Of a stretch of DNA of 64,000 nt, positions 25,428 to 34,206 are shown piece after piece (positions within the stretch are counted from its first letter, which is position 1; each line of letters starts with the position of its first letter). Under the pieces are notes generated by a model that saw only the letters and a list, made by a program, of their open reading frames with translations, did no database searches and had not been told where the DNA came from. The stretch covers positions 62,001 through 126,000 of the forward strand of contig JACKJP010000007.1 in the NCBI GenBank assembly GCA_020637895.1. The letters run 5' to 3'. The stretch is from Rhodobiaceae bacterium. GTDB taxonomy: Bacteria; Pseudomonadota; Alphaproteobacteria; Rhizobiales; Tepidamorphaceae. The position numbers were made by a program, and so were the translations under genes.

Positions 25428-26281
25428 CCGCCAAGAAACAGACGCCCGACATCGGGGTCGGAGAGCAATTCGCTGCCCGGCCCCGCCTTTGCCAGTTCGC
25501 CCGACACCAGCACATAGCCGATATCAGCGAATTCCAGGCCTTTCTTCGCGTTCTGCTCGACCATGATGATTGTCTTGCCGTCGCGATGCTGCAGGTCGGC
25601 GAGGATCTCGAACACCATATCGATAAAGCGCGGCTCCAGCCCGATGGACGGTTCGTCGACGAGCAGCACATCCGGCTCCATCACAAGCGCGCGGGAGATT
25701 TCCAACAGACGGCGCTCACCCCCCGACAACACTCTCGCCGGTTGCTTGCGGCGCTCCGCAAGGCGCGGGTATTTTTCGAAGACCTTTTCCGCGCTTTGCC
25801 TCGCCTGCCGTGTCGCACGTTTCAGAAAGCCTCCCATCAGGAGATTTTCCTCGACGCTCATATCGGGAAAGACCGAGTTGTCCTGAAGAATGTAGGCAAT
25901 CGCGGCATCGCGCAGCTTCTGGCTCGGGCTCAGACGCGTGACGTCCTTGCCGCCGACCCTGATCGATCCGGCGAATATGTTGGTGAAGCCGAAAATGGAA
26001 TGCAGCACGGTCGACTTGCCGGCACCATTCGGACCGATCAGACAGAGCGAACTCCCTTTCGCGACGCGGAGCGAAAAGTCATGGAGAATTTCCATGCGGC
26101 CATACCCGGCGCGTAAAGCATCTATGGAAACGAACGCCTCGCCGCCCGCCAGCGCTTCCAGCCTTTCGACGGGAATGGTCTCGGCGATCTTGCCCGCTTC
26201 CTCGGCGACCGCATCGACCGAGAGGATCGTGTCCACGCTTCCCTCATGGTAGCCGCCCTTGCTGCGGTCACGCCCGGCCAT
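25424..26281 (-). CDS. livF: Branched-chain amino acid type ABC transporter ATP-binding protein LivF-like
   Basis: A 285-residue ATPase of the HAAT (LivF) class. Walker A is GPNGAGKST, the signature is LSGGERRLLEISRAL, and Walker B is DVLLVDEPSIGLEP. An extension of about 48 residues precedes the ABC domain (VSIDALRAGYGRMEIL); most LivF proteins lack it. The start at 26281 lies one base after the livG stop. It closes the livK-H-M-G-F operon and ends tail to tail with the HIT gene. The substrate is set by the binding protein and may be branched-chain amino acids, an amide or urea-like compound. Confidence 0.9.
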   Translation of the reverse strand: MAGRDRSKGGYHEGSVDTILSVDAVAEEAGKIAETIPVERLEALAGGEAFVSIDALRAGYGRMEILHDFSLRVAKGSSLCLIGPNGAGKSTVLHSIFGFTNIFAGSIRVGGKDVTRLSPSQKLRDAAIAYILQDNSVFPDMSVEENLLMGGFLKRATRQARQSAEKVFEKYPRLAERRKQPARVLSGGERRLLEISRALVMEPDVLLVDEPSIGLEPRFIDMVFEILADLQHRDGKTIIMVEQNAKKGLEFADIGYVLVSGELAKAGPGSELLSDPDVGRLFLGG

Positions 26282-26282
26282 C

Positions 26283-27032
26283 TCACTGCGCTCCCAGATA
26301 GGCGTCGAGGACCCGCGGATCGTTGCGCACCTCGTCAGGCGTTCCGGCGGCGAGAAGCTGGCCATGCGAAAGGCAGTAGATCTGCTGCGCAAGGTTCATG
26401 ATCACGCGCATGTTGTGTTCAATGACGAACAGGGTGATCCCGAACTGCTCGTTGGCCCCCTTCAGCCGGTCGATCACGCCGTTGATGAGGGTCGGGTTGA
26501 TGCCGGCGGTCGGCTCATCGAGCATCAGCATGCGCGGTCCGTTCATCAGCGCCATGGCAAGTTCCAGCAATTTCTGCTGGCCGAACGAGAGATCGCCAGC
26601 CATCAGCAGGCGCTTTGAATAAAGGCCGACGAATTCCAGCAGCTCGAGTGCTCTTTCCCGGTCGGCCGGATTCGACTGCGGGGCAAAGAACTCCGTCAGC
26701 TTTGCTCTTCGCAAGGAGCGTGAGATCAACATGTTCTTCACGCAATCCATGTTGGCGTAAATGCGGGTCTGCTGAAACGTGCGGAGAAGGCCGCGGCGGG
26801 CAATCTGGGCCACCTGCAGTTTCGAGATTTCCTCGCCGGCGAAACGGATCGAGCCGGAATCGATCGGGTGATAGCCGACGATGGACGAAAAGAGCGTCGT
26901 CTTGCCCGATCCGTTCGGACCGATCAGACCGACAATTCCGCCCTGAGGAACGGTGAGCGAAATATCGCGGTTGGCCTGGACGCCGCCGAAAGCTTTTGAC
27001 ACATCCGTCACCTGGAGAAGGACGTCGCTCAT
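26283..27032 (-). CDS. livG: Branched-chain amino acid type ABC transporter ATP-binding protein LivG-like
   Basis: A 249-residue ATPase, one of the two nucleotide-binding subunits of the importer. Walker A is GPNGSGKTT, the signature motif is LSFGQQKLLELAMAL (LSFG rather than LSGG), and Walker B is RMLMLDEPTAGINP. The characteristic LivG ending AAGTPDEVRNDPRVLDAYLG is present. The start overlaps the livM stop by 4 bases (ATGA), and livF starts one base after its stop. Confidence 0.93.
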   Translation of the reverse strand: MSDVLLQVTDVSKAFGGVQANRDISLTVPQGGIVGLIGPNGSGKTTLFSSIVGYHPIDSGSIRFAGEEISKLQVAQIARRGLLRTFQQTRIYANMDCVKNMLISRSLRRAKLTEFFAPQSNPADRERALELLEFVGLYSKRLLMAGDLSFGQQKLLELAMALMNGPRMLMLDEPTAGINPTLINGVIDRLKGANEQFGITLFVIEHNMRVIMNLAQQIYCLSHGQLLAAGTPDEVRNDPRVLDAYLGAQ

Positions 27033-28072
27033 CGCCCCTCCTCCGCGCGCGACTGAACGCGCCGGCCGAACAGCTGGGGGAACCGTTCGCGCACCCAGCC
27101 GAGTATGCCCTCAGGGAAGAAGACCACGATCAGGACGATCATCAGTCCGAGCGCGACGCGCTGCCAGCCGAGCAGATAGGTCCAGAAAAGTTCCTTCGTA
27201 ATCTGGAAGACGATGGCGCCGATGACCGGTCCCCACAGCGTTCCCTTTCCGCCGAGGATTGCCATCAACACCATCCAGACCCCGATCGTGGAACCGGAGA
27301 ATGCGACATCGATGGGATCGATGAAGCGTTTGACGTTGCCGAGAATGCCGCCCGCTATGCCGAGGAACAGTCCTGATATCGTCCAGGCGATGACCTTGAT
27401 CCGCTTGGTCGGCAGACCCATGGCCTCGGCCTTGTCCTCATCGTCACGAATGGCGTTTACGGCAAGGCCGAAGCGCGTGCGCAGCAGCCAGGTGATAGCA
27501 ACGAAGGTCACGATCGCCAGCACGAAGGCAAAGAAATAGTAGAACCGGCTGATGTCGTCGATCTCGGCCGGGGCATTCGGCGCCGTCATGCCCGAGCCTG
27601 CGCCGATCCATTCCCAGCCGTTGGCTATTTCAGCCGCCGCAACGCCAAGACCGAGAGTGCAGATGGCGAAATACTGCCCGCGCATGCCAAGCACGAAATT
27701 GCCGAGAATGATCGCAGCCAGCGCCCCGGTGATCGCACCGGCCGGCAAGCCGACGGCAAGGCCTTCCAGATACTGCGTATAGTCGAAGGTAAAGACAGTA
27801 CCGCCGCCGCCACGCGCGGCATTGTAATCGGATATGGAGTAGATCAGGCCCACCTGCACAAGCGCGCAGGTGTACATGCCAACGCCGATGAAGACGACGT
27901 TGCCGAAGGAGTTGTAGCCCATCTGCCCGCCCAGCAGATCCCAGGTCAGCGCGAAGACGATGAAGAGCCAGAGCTCGGCCATCTGCGACTGGTGATTGGG
28001 AAACAGGAACGGCGCGGCGAGCCCGACAGCCACAAGCACGATATGACCGATATAGCGGGTCCAGCCGGTCAT
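27029..28072 (-). CDS. livM: Branched-chain amino acid type ABC transporter permease LivM-like
   Basis: A 347-residue permease with about ten hydrophobic segments. Typical LivM blocks are GYNSFGNVVFIGVGMY, LGMRGQYFAICTLGLG, AIRDDEDKAEAMGLPTKRIK and LGGKGTLWGPVIGA. The last few residues run into a basic tail. The ATG at 28072 overlaps the livH stop by 4 bases; an upstream open stretch inside livH is antisense-like noise in another frame. It forms the membrane channel with LivH. Confidence 0.92.
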   Translation of the reverse strand: MTGWTRYIGHIVLVAVGLAAPFLFPNHQSQMAELWLFIVFALTWDLLGGQMGYNSFGNVVFIGVGMYTCALVQVGLIYSISDYNAARGGGGTVFTFDYTQYLEGLAVGLPAGAITGALAAIILGNFVLGMRGQYFAICTLGLGVAAAEIANGWEWIGAGSGMTAPNAPAEIDDISRFYYFFAFVLAIVTFVAITWLLRTRFGLAVNAIRDDEDKAEAMGLPTKRIKVIAWTISGLFLGIAGGILGNVKRFIDPIDVAFSGSTIGVWMVLMAILGGKGTLWGPVIGAIVFQITKELFWTYLLGWQRVALGLMIVLIVVFFPEGILGWVRERFPQLFGRRVQSRAEEGR

Positions 28073-28971
28073 TTCAGGTACTGCCTCTTGCGCGACAGGC
28101 GCCAGTTCCGCCACACGAGCACGACGACGAGTAGCGAAAAGACGAACGCGAGCTGGAATTGCGTGCCAAGCACGAAGCCCGCGATGTTTTCCGCAGCACC
28201 CAGGCCAAGCCCGGCGGCGACAACGCCCGGCAGGTTTCCAAGGCCGGCGACCACGACGATCATGAAAGAGCGGATCGTATAGGGCAGCCCGATATAGGGA
28301 TGGATCGTGTAGGCCATCGCGACGAGCGAGCCGCACGCGCCACATATCGCGGCGTTGAGCGCGAAGGTCATTGCATAAACGCGGTTGGTATCGATGCCCA
28401 GCACCCGCGCGGCTCTTGGATTCTGCGCGGTCGCGCGGATCGCCTGACCAAGGCGCGACCGCTTCAGGAACAGCACAAGGACAAGCGCCAACACACAAAC
28501 GAGCAGGAACGCGGCGATCTTGATCTCGGATACCGCAATCAGCCCGCCCATGAAGAACTGCGTGCCAAGCCCCGCGTCAACCACCCGGACGTCGCCGCCG
28601 AACACCGTATTCAGGAGCTGCTGGATGACGATCGAAATACCGAAGGTGGCGAGAACCGAAACGAACAGATCGCGGTCGACGATGCGCGTGATGACCGCGT
28701 AGTGCAGCACATAGCCGAGCGCGAAGGTGATTGCGGCTGCACAGGGAATTGTCAGAAGCGGCGGCAACCCCGCGGTGGTCAGGGCGTAGGTCATGTAGCC
28801 GCCCAGAATGACGAATTCGCCCTGCGCGACATTGATGATGCGCATCACGCCCCAGACCAGCGCCATGCCATAGGCGGTCAGGGCAAAGAGAGCGCCGATG
28901 AGCAGGCCATTGATCACAAGATCGAGCGTAATCGTCGGCGCGGCGATCAGGATGCTGATGTTGTCCAGCAT
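28069..28971 (-). CDS. livH: Branched-chain amino acid type ABC transporter permease LivH-like
   Basis: A 300-residue permease with about eight membrane helices. The family block GVMRIINVAQGEFVILGGYM follows the first helices, and RSRLGQAIRATAQNPRAARVLGID is the cytoplasmic EAA-like loop that contacts the ATPases. It starts 73 bases after the livK stop, with a hairpin in between, and overlaps livM by 4 bases. Confidence 0.93.
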   Translation of the reverse strand: MLDNISILIAAPTITLDLVINGLLIGALFALTAYGMALVWGVMRIINVAQGEFVILGGYMTYALTTAGLPPLLTIPCAAAITFALGYVLHYAVITRIVDRDLFVSVLATFGISIVIQQLLNTVFGGDVRVVDAGLGTQFFMGGLIAVSEIKIAAFLLVCVLALVLVLFLKRSRLGQAIRATAQNPRAARVLGIDTNRVYAMTFALNAAICGACGSLVAMAYTIHPYIGLPYTIRSFMIVVVAGLGNLPGVVAAGLGLGAAENIAGFVLGTQFQLAFVFSLLVVVLVWRNWRLSRKRQYLK

Positions 28972-29001
28972 GGAGCAATCCGGAGAGTGGAGGGAAGTGC
29001 C

Positions 29002-29032
29002 GGGAGGGCCGACTCGTCAGGACTGCCCTCCC
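29002..29032 (-). promoter_or_regulatory. Hairpin between livK and livH
   Basis: GGGAGGGC (29002-29009) and GCCCTCCC (29025-29032) form an 8-base-pair GC stem in the 73-base gap between the binding-protein gene and livH. There is no T-run, so partial termination or protection of the livK mRNA end, common in binding-protein operons, is the likely role. Confidence 0.45.
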
Positions 29033-29044
29033 CGCCCGTCGGAT

Positions 29045-30262
29045 TTACATGCTTGGCCGCGGCACGATTGCAGGCACCTCGGCCGCGTTCGTCGGTGCGA
29101 CAACCTTGAACTGCCCGTCGATGACCTGGTAGAGCGCCATCGGCTTAGCGATGTTCTTGCCGGTCTCGTCGAACTTGATCTGACCATAGAAGGTCGGCAG
29201 ATCGGTCGCCGCCAGCGCATCGCGCACGGGCTTGGCATCGGCGCTGCCGGCGCGGGAAATCGCATCGGCGAAGACCATCACGGCAGCAGAAGATTCGGCG
29301 GCCTGATAAGGCGGCTCATAGCCGAACTTTTCCTGGAATTTCTTCGCATAATCGCCGGAGGAGCCGAAGAGATCGTCCTTGTAGGTCATCGTCGGCGCCC
29401 ACTGCGTTGCGCAAAGCGTATAGTTGGCGGCATCGCCGAACTTGCCGGTGATGTCGGCAGAGTCGCAATGCGTCATCGCGAGGATGGGCACCTGCACCTT
29501 CATCTCGTCGATCTGGCGCACTGCTGTCGCAGCGCCCTTGGCGTGACCGGATACGATAAGAATGTCGGGCTTGAGGGCCTTAACCTTGGTCAAGGTCGCC
29601 GCCATGTCGTTCAGCTCACGCGGCAGCTGATCGTCGATCACGACCTTCATGCCAAACTTCTTGGCATCGTCCAGCACACCGGCGCGCACGTCCTGGCTGA
29701 ACGGATCGTTTTCGAACGCAAGCGCGACCGTGATCTCCTTGGCGTCCTTGCCGAGCTTGTCGGCATTCTCGGCTGCCAGCGCGATCGCCGAAGCGAGATA
29801 CTGCTCGGATGTCGACAGCGTGGCGAACATGTATTTCCAGCCATTGGTGAACAACGAACGCGACGCGCCATTCGCCTGCACCATCGGCACCTCGAATTTC
29901 TCGGTGACCGGGCCCATGGCCTTGGTCATGCCCGACGAATAGGGGCCGAGCAGCAGCTTCACGCCATCCTGCCGGATCAGGCGTTCGGCGAGTTCGGCGC
30001 CGCGAGCCGGCGTCGATTCATCGTCATAGTATTTCACTTCAAGCATGTAGTTCTTGTCGCCGACCTTTACGCCGCCGGCATTGTTGATGGCTTCGACAGC
30101 AAGATCGTATCCGCGCTTGGTGTGTTCGCCGTCGGTCGTGTATTTGCCGGTCAGCGACACGGCGGCGCCCAGTATGATCGTATCGGCGGCTAGCGCGCCG
30201 GGGGCGTAGGCAAATGCGGCAAGTACAGCCGCAGACAAGATTCTGGTCTTGATCGTATTCAT
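29045..30262 (-). CDS. livK: ABC transporter substrate-binding protein, LivK-like
   Basis: A 405-residue periplasmic binding protein of the Leu/Ile/Val type (Peripla_BP_6). A signal peptide covers about residues 1-26 (ILSAAVLAAFAYAPGALA then ADTI). The mature part begins ILGAAVSLTGKYTTDGEHTKRG, split here, with the ligand region LLLGPYSSGMTKA and later HCDSADITGKFGD. The ATG at 30262 follows GGGAGGAACCC, and the open frame 9 codons upstream is not needed. As first gene of the operon it should be the most strongly expressed. The ligand cannot be deduced. Confidence 0.93.
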   Translation of the reverse strand: MNTIKTRILSAAVLAAFAYAPGALAADTIILGAAVSLTGKYTTDGEHTKRGYDLAVEAINNAGGVKVGDKNYMLEVKYYDDESTPARGAELAERLIRQDGVKLLLGPYSSGMTKAMGPVTEKFEVPMVQANGASRSLFTNGWKYMFATLSTSEQYLASAIALAAENADKLGKDAKEITVALAFENDPFSQDVRAGVLDDAKKFGMKVVIDDQLPRELNDMAATLTKVKALKPDILIVSGHAKGAATAVRQIDEMKVQVPILAMTHCDSADITGKFGDAANYTLCATQWAPTMTYKDDLFGSSGDYAKKFQEKFGYEPPYQAAESSAAVMVFADAISRAGSADAKPVRDALAATDLPTFYGQIKFDETGKNIAKPMALYQVIDGQFKVVAPTNAAEVPAIVPRPSM

Positions 30263-30399
30263 GGGTTCCTCCCGGGAAAATCCCTGCATGGGTGAAGGAT
30301 TTCAGGAAATATCGCCGAGCGGGTGCATGCCCGTTCGGTCTTCTTTGTGTCAGGCTAACGCCAGCCAGCTTAAAGTGTGAAGAGCAAAACGCGCCGATA

Positions 30400-30413
30400 T
30401 AGACCAATGTCTA
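30400..30413. promoter_or_regulatory. Inverted repeat TAGAC-CAAT-GTCTA upstream of livK
   Basis: A five-base dyad about 140 bases upstream of the livK start. Possible operator, weak evidence. Confidence 0.22.
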
Positions 30414-30647
30414 ACAGCTACGGCTCTCTTGACTTAGGGTAAGCGCACACGCCCTCGCGCCAGTTTCCGCGCCATTCACCAGACACGCTGACTGTCGATA
30501 GGCACCGGCACTTGGAGGCCGATGCAATGTCAACGCGCAGCAGCAACGTTACGGTTTCGTGCAAGCGTGCGCTTATTTGTGCATTGCAATATATATTTCA
30601 CTCAACTTTCGATTGCTACAGTGCATCAAAGTAGGGTAGTTTTCTTC

Positions 30648-30653
30648 TATAAT
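30648..30653 (+). promoter_or_regulatory. TATAAT-like -10 element upstream of the glycine-rich gene
   Basis: A consensus TATAAT in AT-rich sequence 134 bases before the ATG at 30787. No good -35 element lies 16-18 bases upstream, so this is a weak call. Confidence 0.25.
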
Positions 30654-30786
30654 CTTATTTTCTCGTGACTCATTGTATTATCTCTACAATCAATCGCTCT
30701 TAGACGTTTGTGATCTTTATTTCTGCGCGACCGTTATTCTCTCTGTGGCCTTTATTCTGAGGTCCAAGAACCAAGGAGAGAATATT

Positions 30787-31404
30787 ATGGCAAGAACGAT
30801 GAAAACTGTGAGCGCTTGCCTCGCCGCAGGTGCAGTTTCTCTTTTCCTTTCGACGTCAGCTTTCGCGATTGATGTTGGCGTCGGTGTCGGCAGCGGCGGC
30901 ATCGGTGTAGGGGTGGGTCTCGGCGGCGGATCCGGGATAGGCGCGGGCGTCGGCGCGGGCGAAGGCGGTATCGGTGCCGGCGTGGATGCTGGCCTTGGGG
31001 GGCCAGGTGGCCTTGATGCAAGCGCTGGCCTCGGTATCGGCAGCAGCGGCATTGGCGCCGGTGCCGATCTCGGTTTGGGTGGGTCAGGCGGCCTGGGCGT
31101 CGGCGCAGGTGTTGGACTGGGCACCGGCGGCCTCGGTGTCGGCGTCGATGTCGGCCTGGGCGGCAACGGGAGCGGCGGCGGTAGCGGCGGCGGAAGTGGA
31201 GGCAGCGGCAGCAACGGCTCGGGCGGCGCTGGTCCGCTGGGCGGACAACAGGCGCTTGCGGCCTTTTCCGGCATGTCCAGCGCTGAGTTTCAAAAGCTCC
31301 GCATAACCTGCCGGGCGGTGTCGGCCGACCCCTATGCCTACGACAGAGGGCTCGTCGATTTGTGCGCGATCCTTCGACAGGCAGAGGCTGTGCGCCGCCG
31401 ATAG
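30787..31404 (+). CDS. Secreted glycine-rich repeat protein
   Basis: A 205-residue protein. Residues 1-27 form a signal peptide (CLAAGAVSLFLSTSAFA then ID). Residues about 28-160 are an irregular run of two- to four-residue units such as GVG, GIG, GLG, GAG and GSGG. The C-terminal 45 residues are different: hydrophilic and ordered, with two cysteines (LRITCRAVSADPYAYD and LVDLCAILRQ). AAGGAGAG precedes the ATG at 30787. I do not recognise the family with certainty. Similar exported glycine-rich proteins with a short cysteine-bearing tail occur in rhizobia, so an envelope or surface role is a guess. It stands alone, flanked by an AT-rich leader and a possible terminator. Confidence 0.75.
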   Translation: MARTMKTVSACLAAGAVSLFLSTSAFAIDVGVGVGSGGIGVGVGLGGGSGIGAGVGAGEGGIGAGVDAGLGGPGGLDASAGLGIGSSGIGAGADLGLGGSGGLGVGAGVGLGTGGLGVGVDVGLGGNGSGGGSGGGSGGSGSNGSGGAGPLGGQQALAAFSGMSSAEFQKLRITCRAVSADPYAYDRGLVDLCAILRQAEAVRRR

Positions 31405-31432
31405 GACGAGACGACTATTGATCGACTTCAAT

Positions 31433-31466
31433 GCGTCCGCCGGTCGATTTCCGGCGGGCGCTTCTG
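31433..31466 (+). terminator. Possible terminator after the glycine-rich gene
   Basis: CCGCCGG (31437-31443) pairs with CCGGCGG (31451-31457), with flanking GCG/CGC, and is followed by CGCTTCTGCT. The stem is strong but the T-run weak. Confidence 0.4.
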
Positions 31467-31615
31467 CTACAACGACGAGGCAAAGCTGGCCTCAGTGCCC
31501 GACGCAGCCTGGATGGCTGTTGCAGGGCTTGTTGCGGTCCGCAAAACTGCGGCGCCGGCTATATTGACCTACCGCGATTGCTCCCCCATAAGGGCCACCG
31601 ACATTGGTGAAGCAA

Positions 31616-31691
31616 GAGCGCGTAGCTCAGCCGGTAGAGCAACTGACTTTTAATCAGTAGGTCCAGGGTTCGAATCCCTGCGCGCTCACCA
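31616..31691 (+). tRNA. tRNA-Lys (anticodon TTT)
   Basis: A full cloverleaf of 76 bases with encoded CCA. The acceptor stem GAGCGCG pairs with CGCGCTC, the D-arm reads GCTCAGCCGGTAGAGC, the anticodon stem ACTGA/TCAGT encloses CTTTTAA with anticodon TTT, and the T-arm reads CAGGGTTCGAATCCCTG. It would read AAA and AAG lysine codons. No second tRNA lies next to it. I see no integrase or duplicated 3' end nearby to suggest an integrated element. Confidence 0.97.
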
Positions 31692-31961
31692 ATGCCCTTC
31701 TCCCGCCTCACAAACGTGCCCGTTCGCGCCGCTACGCGCAACGTCGGCTGCGCCATCCGCCGAACTTCCGCGCCGCTCCGGACCGCGACCCATTTGCTTG
31801 CATCGCCATACAAAACCACACGTCGCAAAATATGATTGACGTTACGGTTTTGGGCTCTTGCGAAACCGGATGAATTGCCGTCTCATTACTACGCCGGCGA
31901 AATTCAAAGGCATTCTTGCCCGCGACTGGCCTGGCCGGCAACCATTTCAGGAGGAAGAGAA

Positions 31962-32537
31962 ATGTCCAACATGGAAGCGCATCACGGCCATCCGCCGCTC
32001 CTTCACGCACTCGCCGCGAACTGGTGGCTGCTGCTATTGCGCGGGATCGCCGCGGTGCTGTTCGGCGTCCTGTCATTCTTCTGGCCGGGCATAACCGTCC
32101 TGACTCTTACGCTCATCTGGGGCGCCTATGCCCTCATGGACGGGATTTTCGCGATCGGTGCGGCCCTGTCGGGCAAGGGACGCCAGATCGCCCCGCGCTG
32201 GTGGCTGGCCGTTGTCGGGATTGCCGGCATTCTGGCCGGACTTGTCGCTTTTTTCGCGCCCGGCGTTACCGCCTTTGTACTGTTGATGTGCCTTGCTGCC
32301 TGGTCGATCGTTACCGGTATCATGCAGATTATCGGCGCGATCCGGCTGCGCAAGGAGATCGAGGGGGAGCTGTGGCTGGCACTCAGTGGCGTATTCTCGA
32401 TCCTGTTCGGAGCTGTTCTCATCGCAGCGCCGGGCGCCGGACTCGTCACCGTGGTCTGGATCATCGCGATCTTTGCAATCGTCTTCGGAATTGCCAACAT
32501 CGCGTTGGCGTTTCGCCTGCGCAGCCATAACCGCTGA
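31962..32537 (+). CDS. HdeD family membrane protein (DUF308)
   Basis: A 191-residue protein with six hydrophobic helices in three DUF308 pairs (LLLLRGIAAVLFGVLSFFWP, in part; WWLAVVGIAGILAGLVAFFAP, in part; LALSGVFSILFGAVLIAAPG). HdeD in E. coli is linked to acid resistance at high cell density, but in alphaproteobacteria the role is unknown. AGGAGG lies 6-7 bases before the ATG at 31962, which settles the start. The cupin gene follows in the same direction after 44 bases. Confidence 0.9.
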   Translation: MSNMEAHHGHPPLLHALAANWWLLLLRGIAAVLFGVLSFFWPGITVLTLTLIWGAYALMDGIFAIGAALSGKGRQIAPRWWLAVVGIAGILAGLVAFFAPGVTAFVLLMCLAAWSIVTGIMQIIGAIRLRKEIEGELWLALSGVFSILFGAVLIAAPGAGLVTVVWIIAIFAIVFGIANIALAFRLRSHNR

Positions 32538-32581
32538 CGGCGTCAGGCGGCGCCTTCCTGCAAGCCGAACGGGGGGCGAAA

Positions 32582-32947
32582 TTGAAGTATCATCACTTGT
32601 ACGCCGACAGCGCGGGGGAGAGCCACTGGAGGCAAGTCGCGATCGCGCTCGAAGAAAGGGTCTTCGCGCCGCCGGCGAAGGGCATCCGGGTGTCGGATGG
32701 CGAGAGCGTTTCCAGCCTAATGTTCCTGACCTTGCCCGCTGGCTGGAATGAACCCGTTCACCCGACGCCGCAGAAGCAGGCTCTCATCTGCCTTGCCGGT
32801 TCCGTCCGGGCGACCGCGAGCGACGGTGAGATTCGCGATATCGGGCCAGGCGATGTCTGGCTGATGGACGACCTCACCGGCAAGGGTCACCACACCGAGG
32901 TCACCAGCGCCTGCGACTTCAATGCCGCGATCGTACAGTATGGGTGA
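32582..32947 (+). CDS. Small cupin-domain protein
   Basis: A 121-residue single-domain cupin. The two cupin blocks appear as FLTLPAGWNEPVHPTPQKQALICLAG, split in reading, and GPGDVWLMDDLTGKGHHTEV, with histidines at the usual metal positions. The start is a TTG at 32582 with GGGGGG 5-6 bases upstream; no ATG fits. No specific function can be assigned. Small cupins of this sort are often annotated as quercetin dioxygenase-like or polyketide cyclase-like without proof. It converges with the SPFH gene. Confidence 0.75.
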   Translation: MKYHHLYADSAGESHWRQVAIALEERVFAPPAKGIRVSDGESVSSLMFLTLPAGWNEPVHPTPQKQALICLAGSVRATASDGEIRDIGPGDVWLMDDLTGKGHHTEVTSACDFNAAIVQYG

Positions 32948-32988
32948 GCCTGCGCCGGGCAGGCAAAACCCCGTTCGCCGACTGGCGT

Positions 32989-33987
32989 TCAGTAACTCCG
33001 ATCGCTGTCCGCGTCGTCACCGAAGCTGGAAGGCGCACGGTCGATTGGCGCCGTTTGCTTCATGCCGCCCTGCCCGCCCGTTGCTCTTACCGCTGCGACG
33101 GTCTTTGCGAAATCACCGCCATTCTGCATGTCGACGAGGATCATGTTGCCGTGCGCGGCAGCGGAACTCATCGTATCGAGGCGGTTGGTATCCATCAGCA
33201 GCGTCAGTGCCTGCTCACGCGACATGACGGTCGACAGCTTTTCCACCGCCTCCTCCAGACCTCTGGCGATTGCGTCGCGCATCTCGGCAATGCCCTCGCC
33301 CTGCAGCTTCTTGGATTCCTTTTCAGCCTGCGCGATGCCGACAAGTTCAATGCGCTTGGCATCGGCTATATTGCGAGCGGCTTCCTTTTCGCGTTCCGAA
33401 GCGATGACACGGTTGAATGCCGCGCGCACTTCCGGGCTCGGTTGCGGTTCGTCGATCAGCACGTTCGCAATGATGTAGCCATATTGGGCAAACTGTTCCT
33501 GCAGCGCGTCCTGCACCTGCATTTCGATGGCGTCGCGATTCTGGTAGAGATCCACCATCGCCATGCCCGAGGCTGTCTGACGCGCGCTGTTGAGAACATA
33601 GCTGGTGATCTGCCGCTCGGGATTTTCCAGCTCGTAATAGGCCCGGACGGCGCCGTTCGGCTCGCTGCTCGCGCGGTACTGCACCTTGACTGGCAGGGTC
33701 ATGAATGCGTTGTCGGAGGTCTTCACCGATACGTCGGCATCGATCTCCTGCAATTGCAGATTGATGATGCCGACCACATGGTCGATGGGCCATGGCAGCT
33801 TCAGACTGAGGCCGGGCATGCGCGCGTTCGCAAGCGGTTTGCCGAGACGCTCAACGATCTTGGCGCGTTTGCCGGGTGTGATGACGATCGTCGTTGTCGC
33901 GGCCAGCGCAAGAAATACAACGACGATAAACTTCCAGGAAAATATGAGGTCCAGCAGCATGATGAGCGGGTCGGTCTGATCGTACAT
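32989..33987 (-). CDS. SPFH / Band 7 membrane protein (stomatin- or HflC-like)
   Basis: A 332-residue protein with one N-terminal membrane helix (about 8-36), then the SPFH domain (KLPWPIDHVVGIINLQLQEI, VSVKTSDNAFMTLPVKVQYR) and a charged coiled-coil region (ASEREKEAARNIADAKRIELVGIAQAEKE, split) ahead of a disordered tail. SPFH proteins form oligomeric rings or microdomains in the inner membrane. HflC, QmcA and stomatin are relatives, and this one has no protease partner gene beside it. The start at 33987 has AGGGGG upstream. It is divergent from the iron-protein gene at 34207 over 219 bases. Confidence 0.85.
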   Translation of the reverse strand: MYDQTDPLIMLLDLIFSWKFIVVVFLALAATTTIVITPGKRAKIVERLGKPLANARMPGLSLKLPWPIDHVVGIINLQLQEIDADVSVKTSDNAFMTLPVKVQYRASSEPNGAVRAYYELENPERQITSYVLNSARQTASGMAMVDLYQNRDAIEMQVQDALQEQFAQYGYIIANVLIDEPQPSPEVRAAFNRVIASEREKEAARNIADAKRIELVGIAQAEKESKKLQGEGIAEMRDAIARGLEEAVEKLSTVMSREQALTLLMDTNRLDTMSSAAAHGNMILVDMQNGGDFAKTVAAVRATGGQGGMKQTAPIDRAPSSFGDDADSDRSY

Positions 33988-34206
33988 TTCAATACCCCCT
34001 GAAAGTCGCGAATGCGCGGCCATTCGACCGTTTGAAACCATCTGTTTCAGACGTGCAATGCCGAGACATAGCGATGTCCCGCGAAGATTCGGTAAATATG
34101 GCAAAATCGGATCATCGCCAGGCAAAGCCACATCTATGGGAGGTCGCAATTTGGTGGCAGCTTGCGCTAATATAAGAAGGCGGCCCCGGGGGACCCTAGA
34201 AGAGCC

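Larger units (their letters stand above)
30263..30786. other. Intergenic region between livK and the glycine-rich protein gene (524 bases)
   Basis: The divergent upstream region of livK (left) and the glycine-rich gene (right). From about 30580 to 30780 it is strikingly AT-rich for this chromosome. I see no credible gene. Points of interest are TAGACCAATGTCTA (30400-30413), the isolated TATAAT (30648-30653), and ATTGTA/TACAAT (30672-30690), an inverted repeat with a 7-base loop. Confidence 0.6.

Noticed and set aside
31616..31691. tRNA-Lys as an integration site of a mobile element
   Set aside because: No integrase gene, no duplicated tRNA 3' end and no change of gene content typical of an island next to it.
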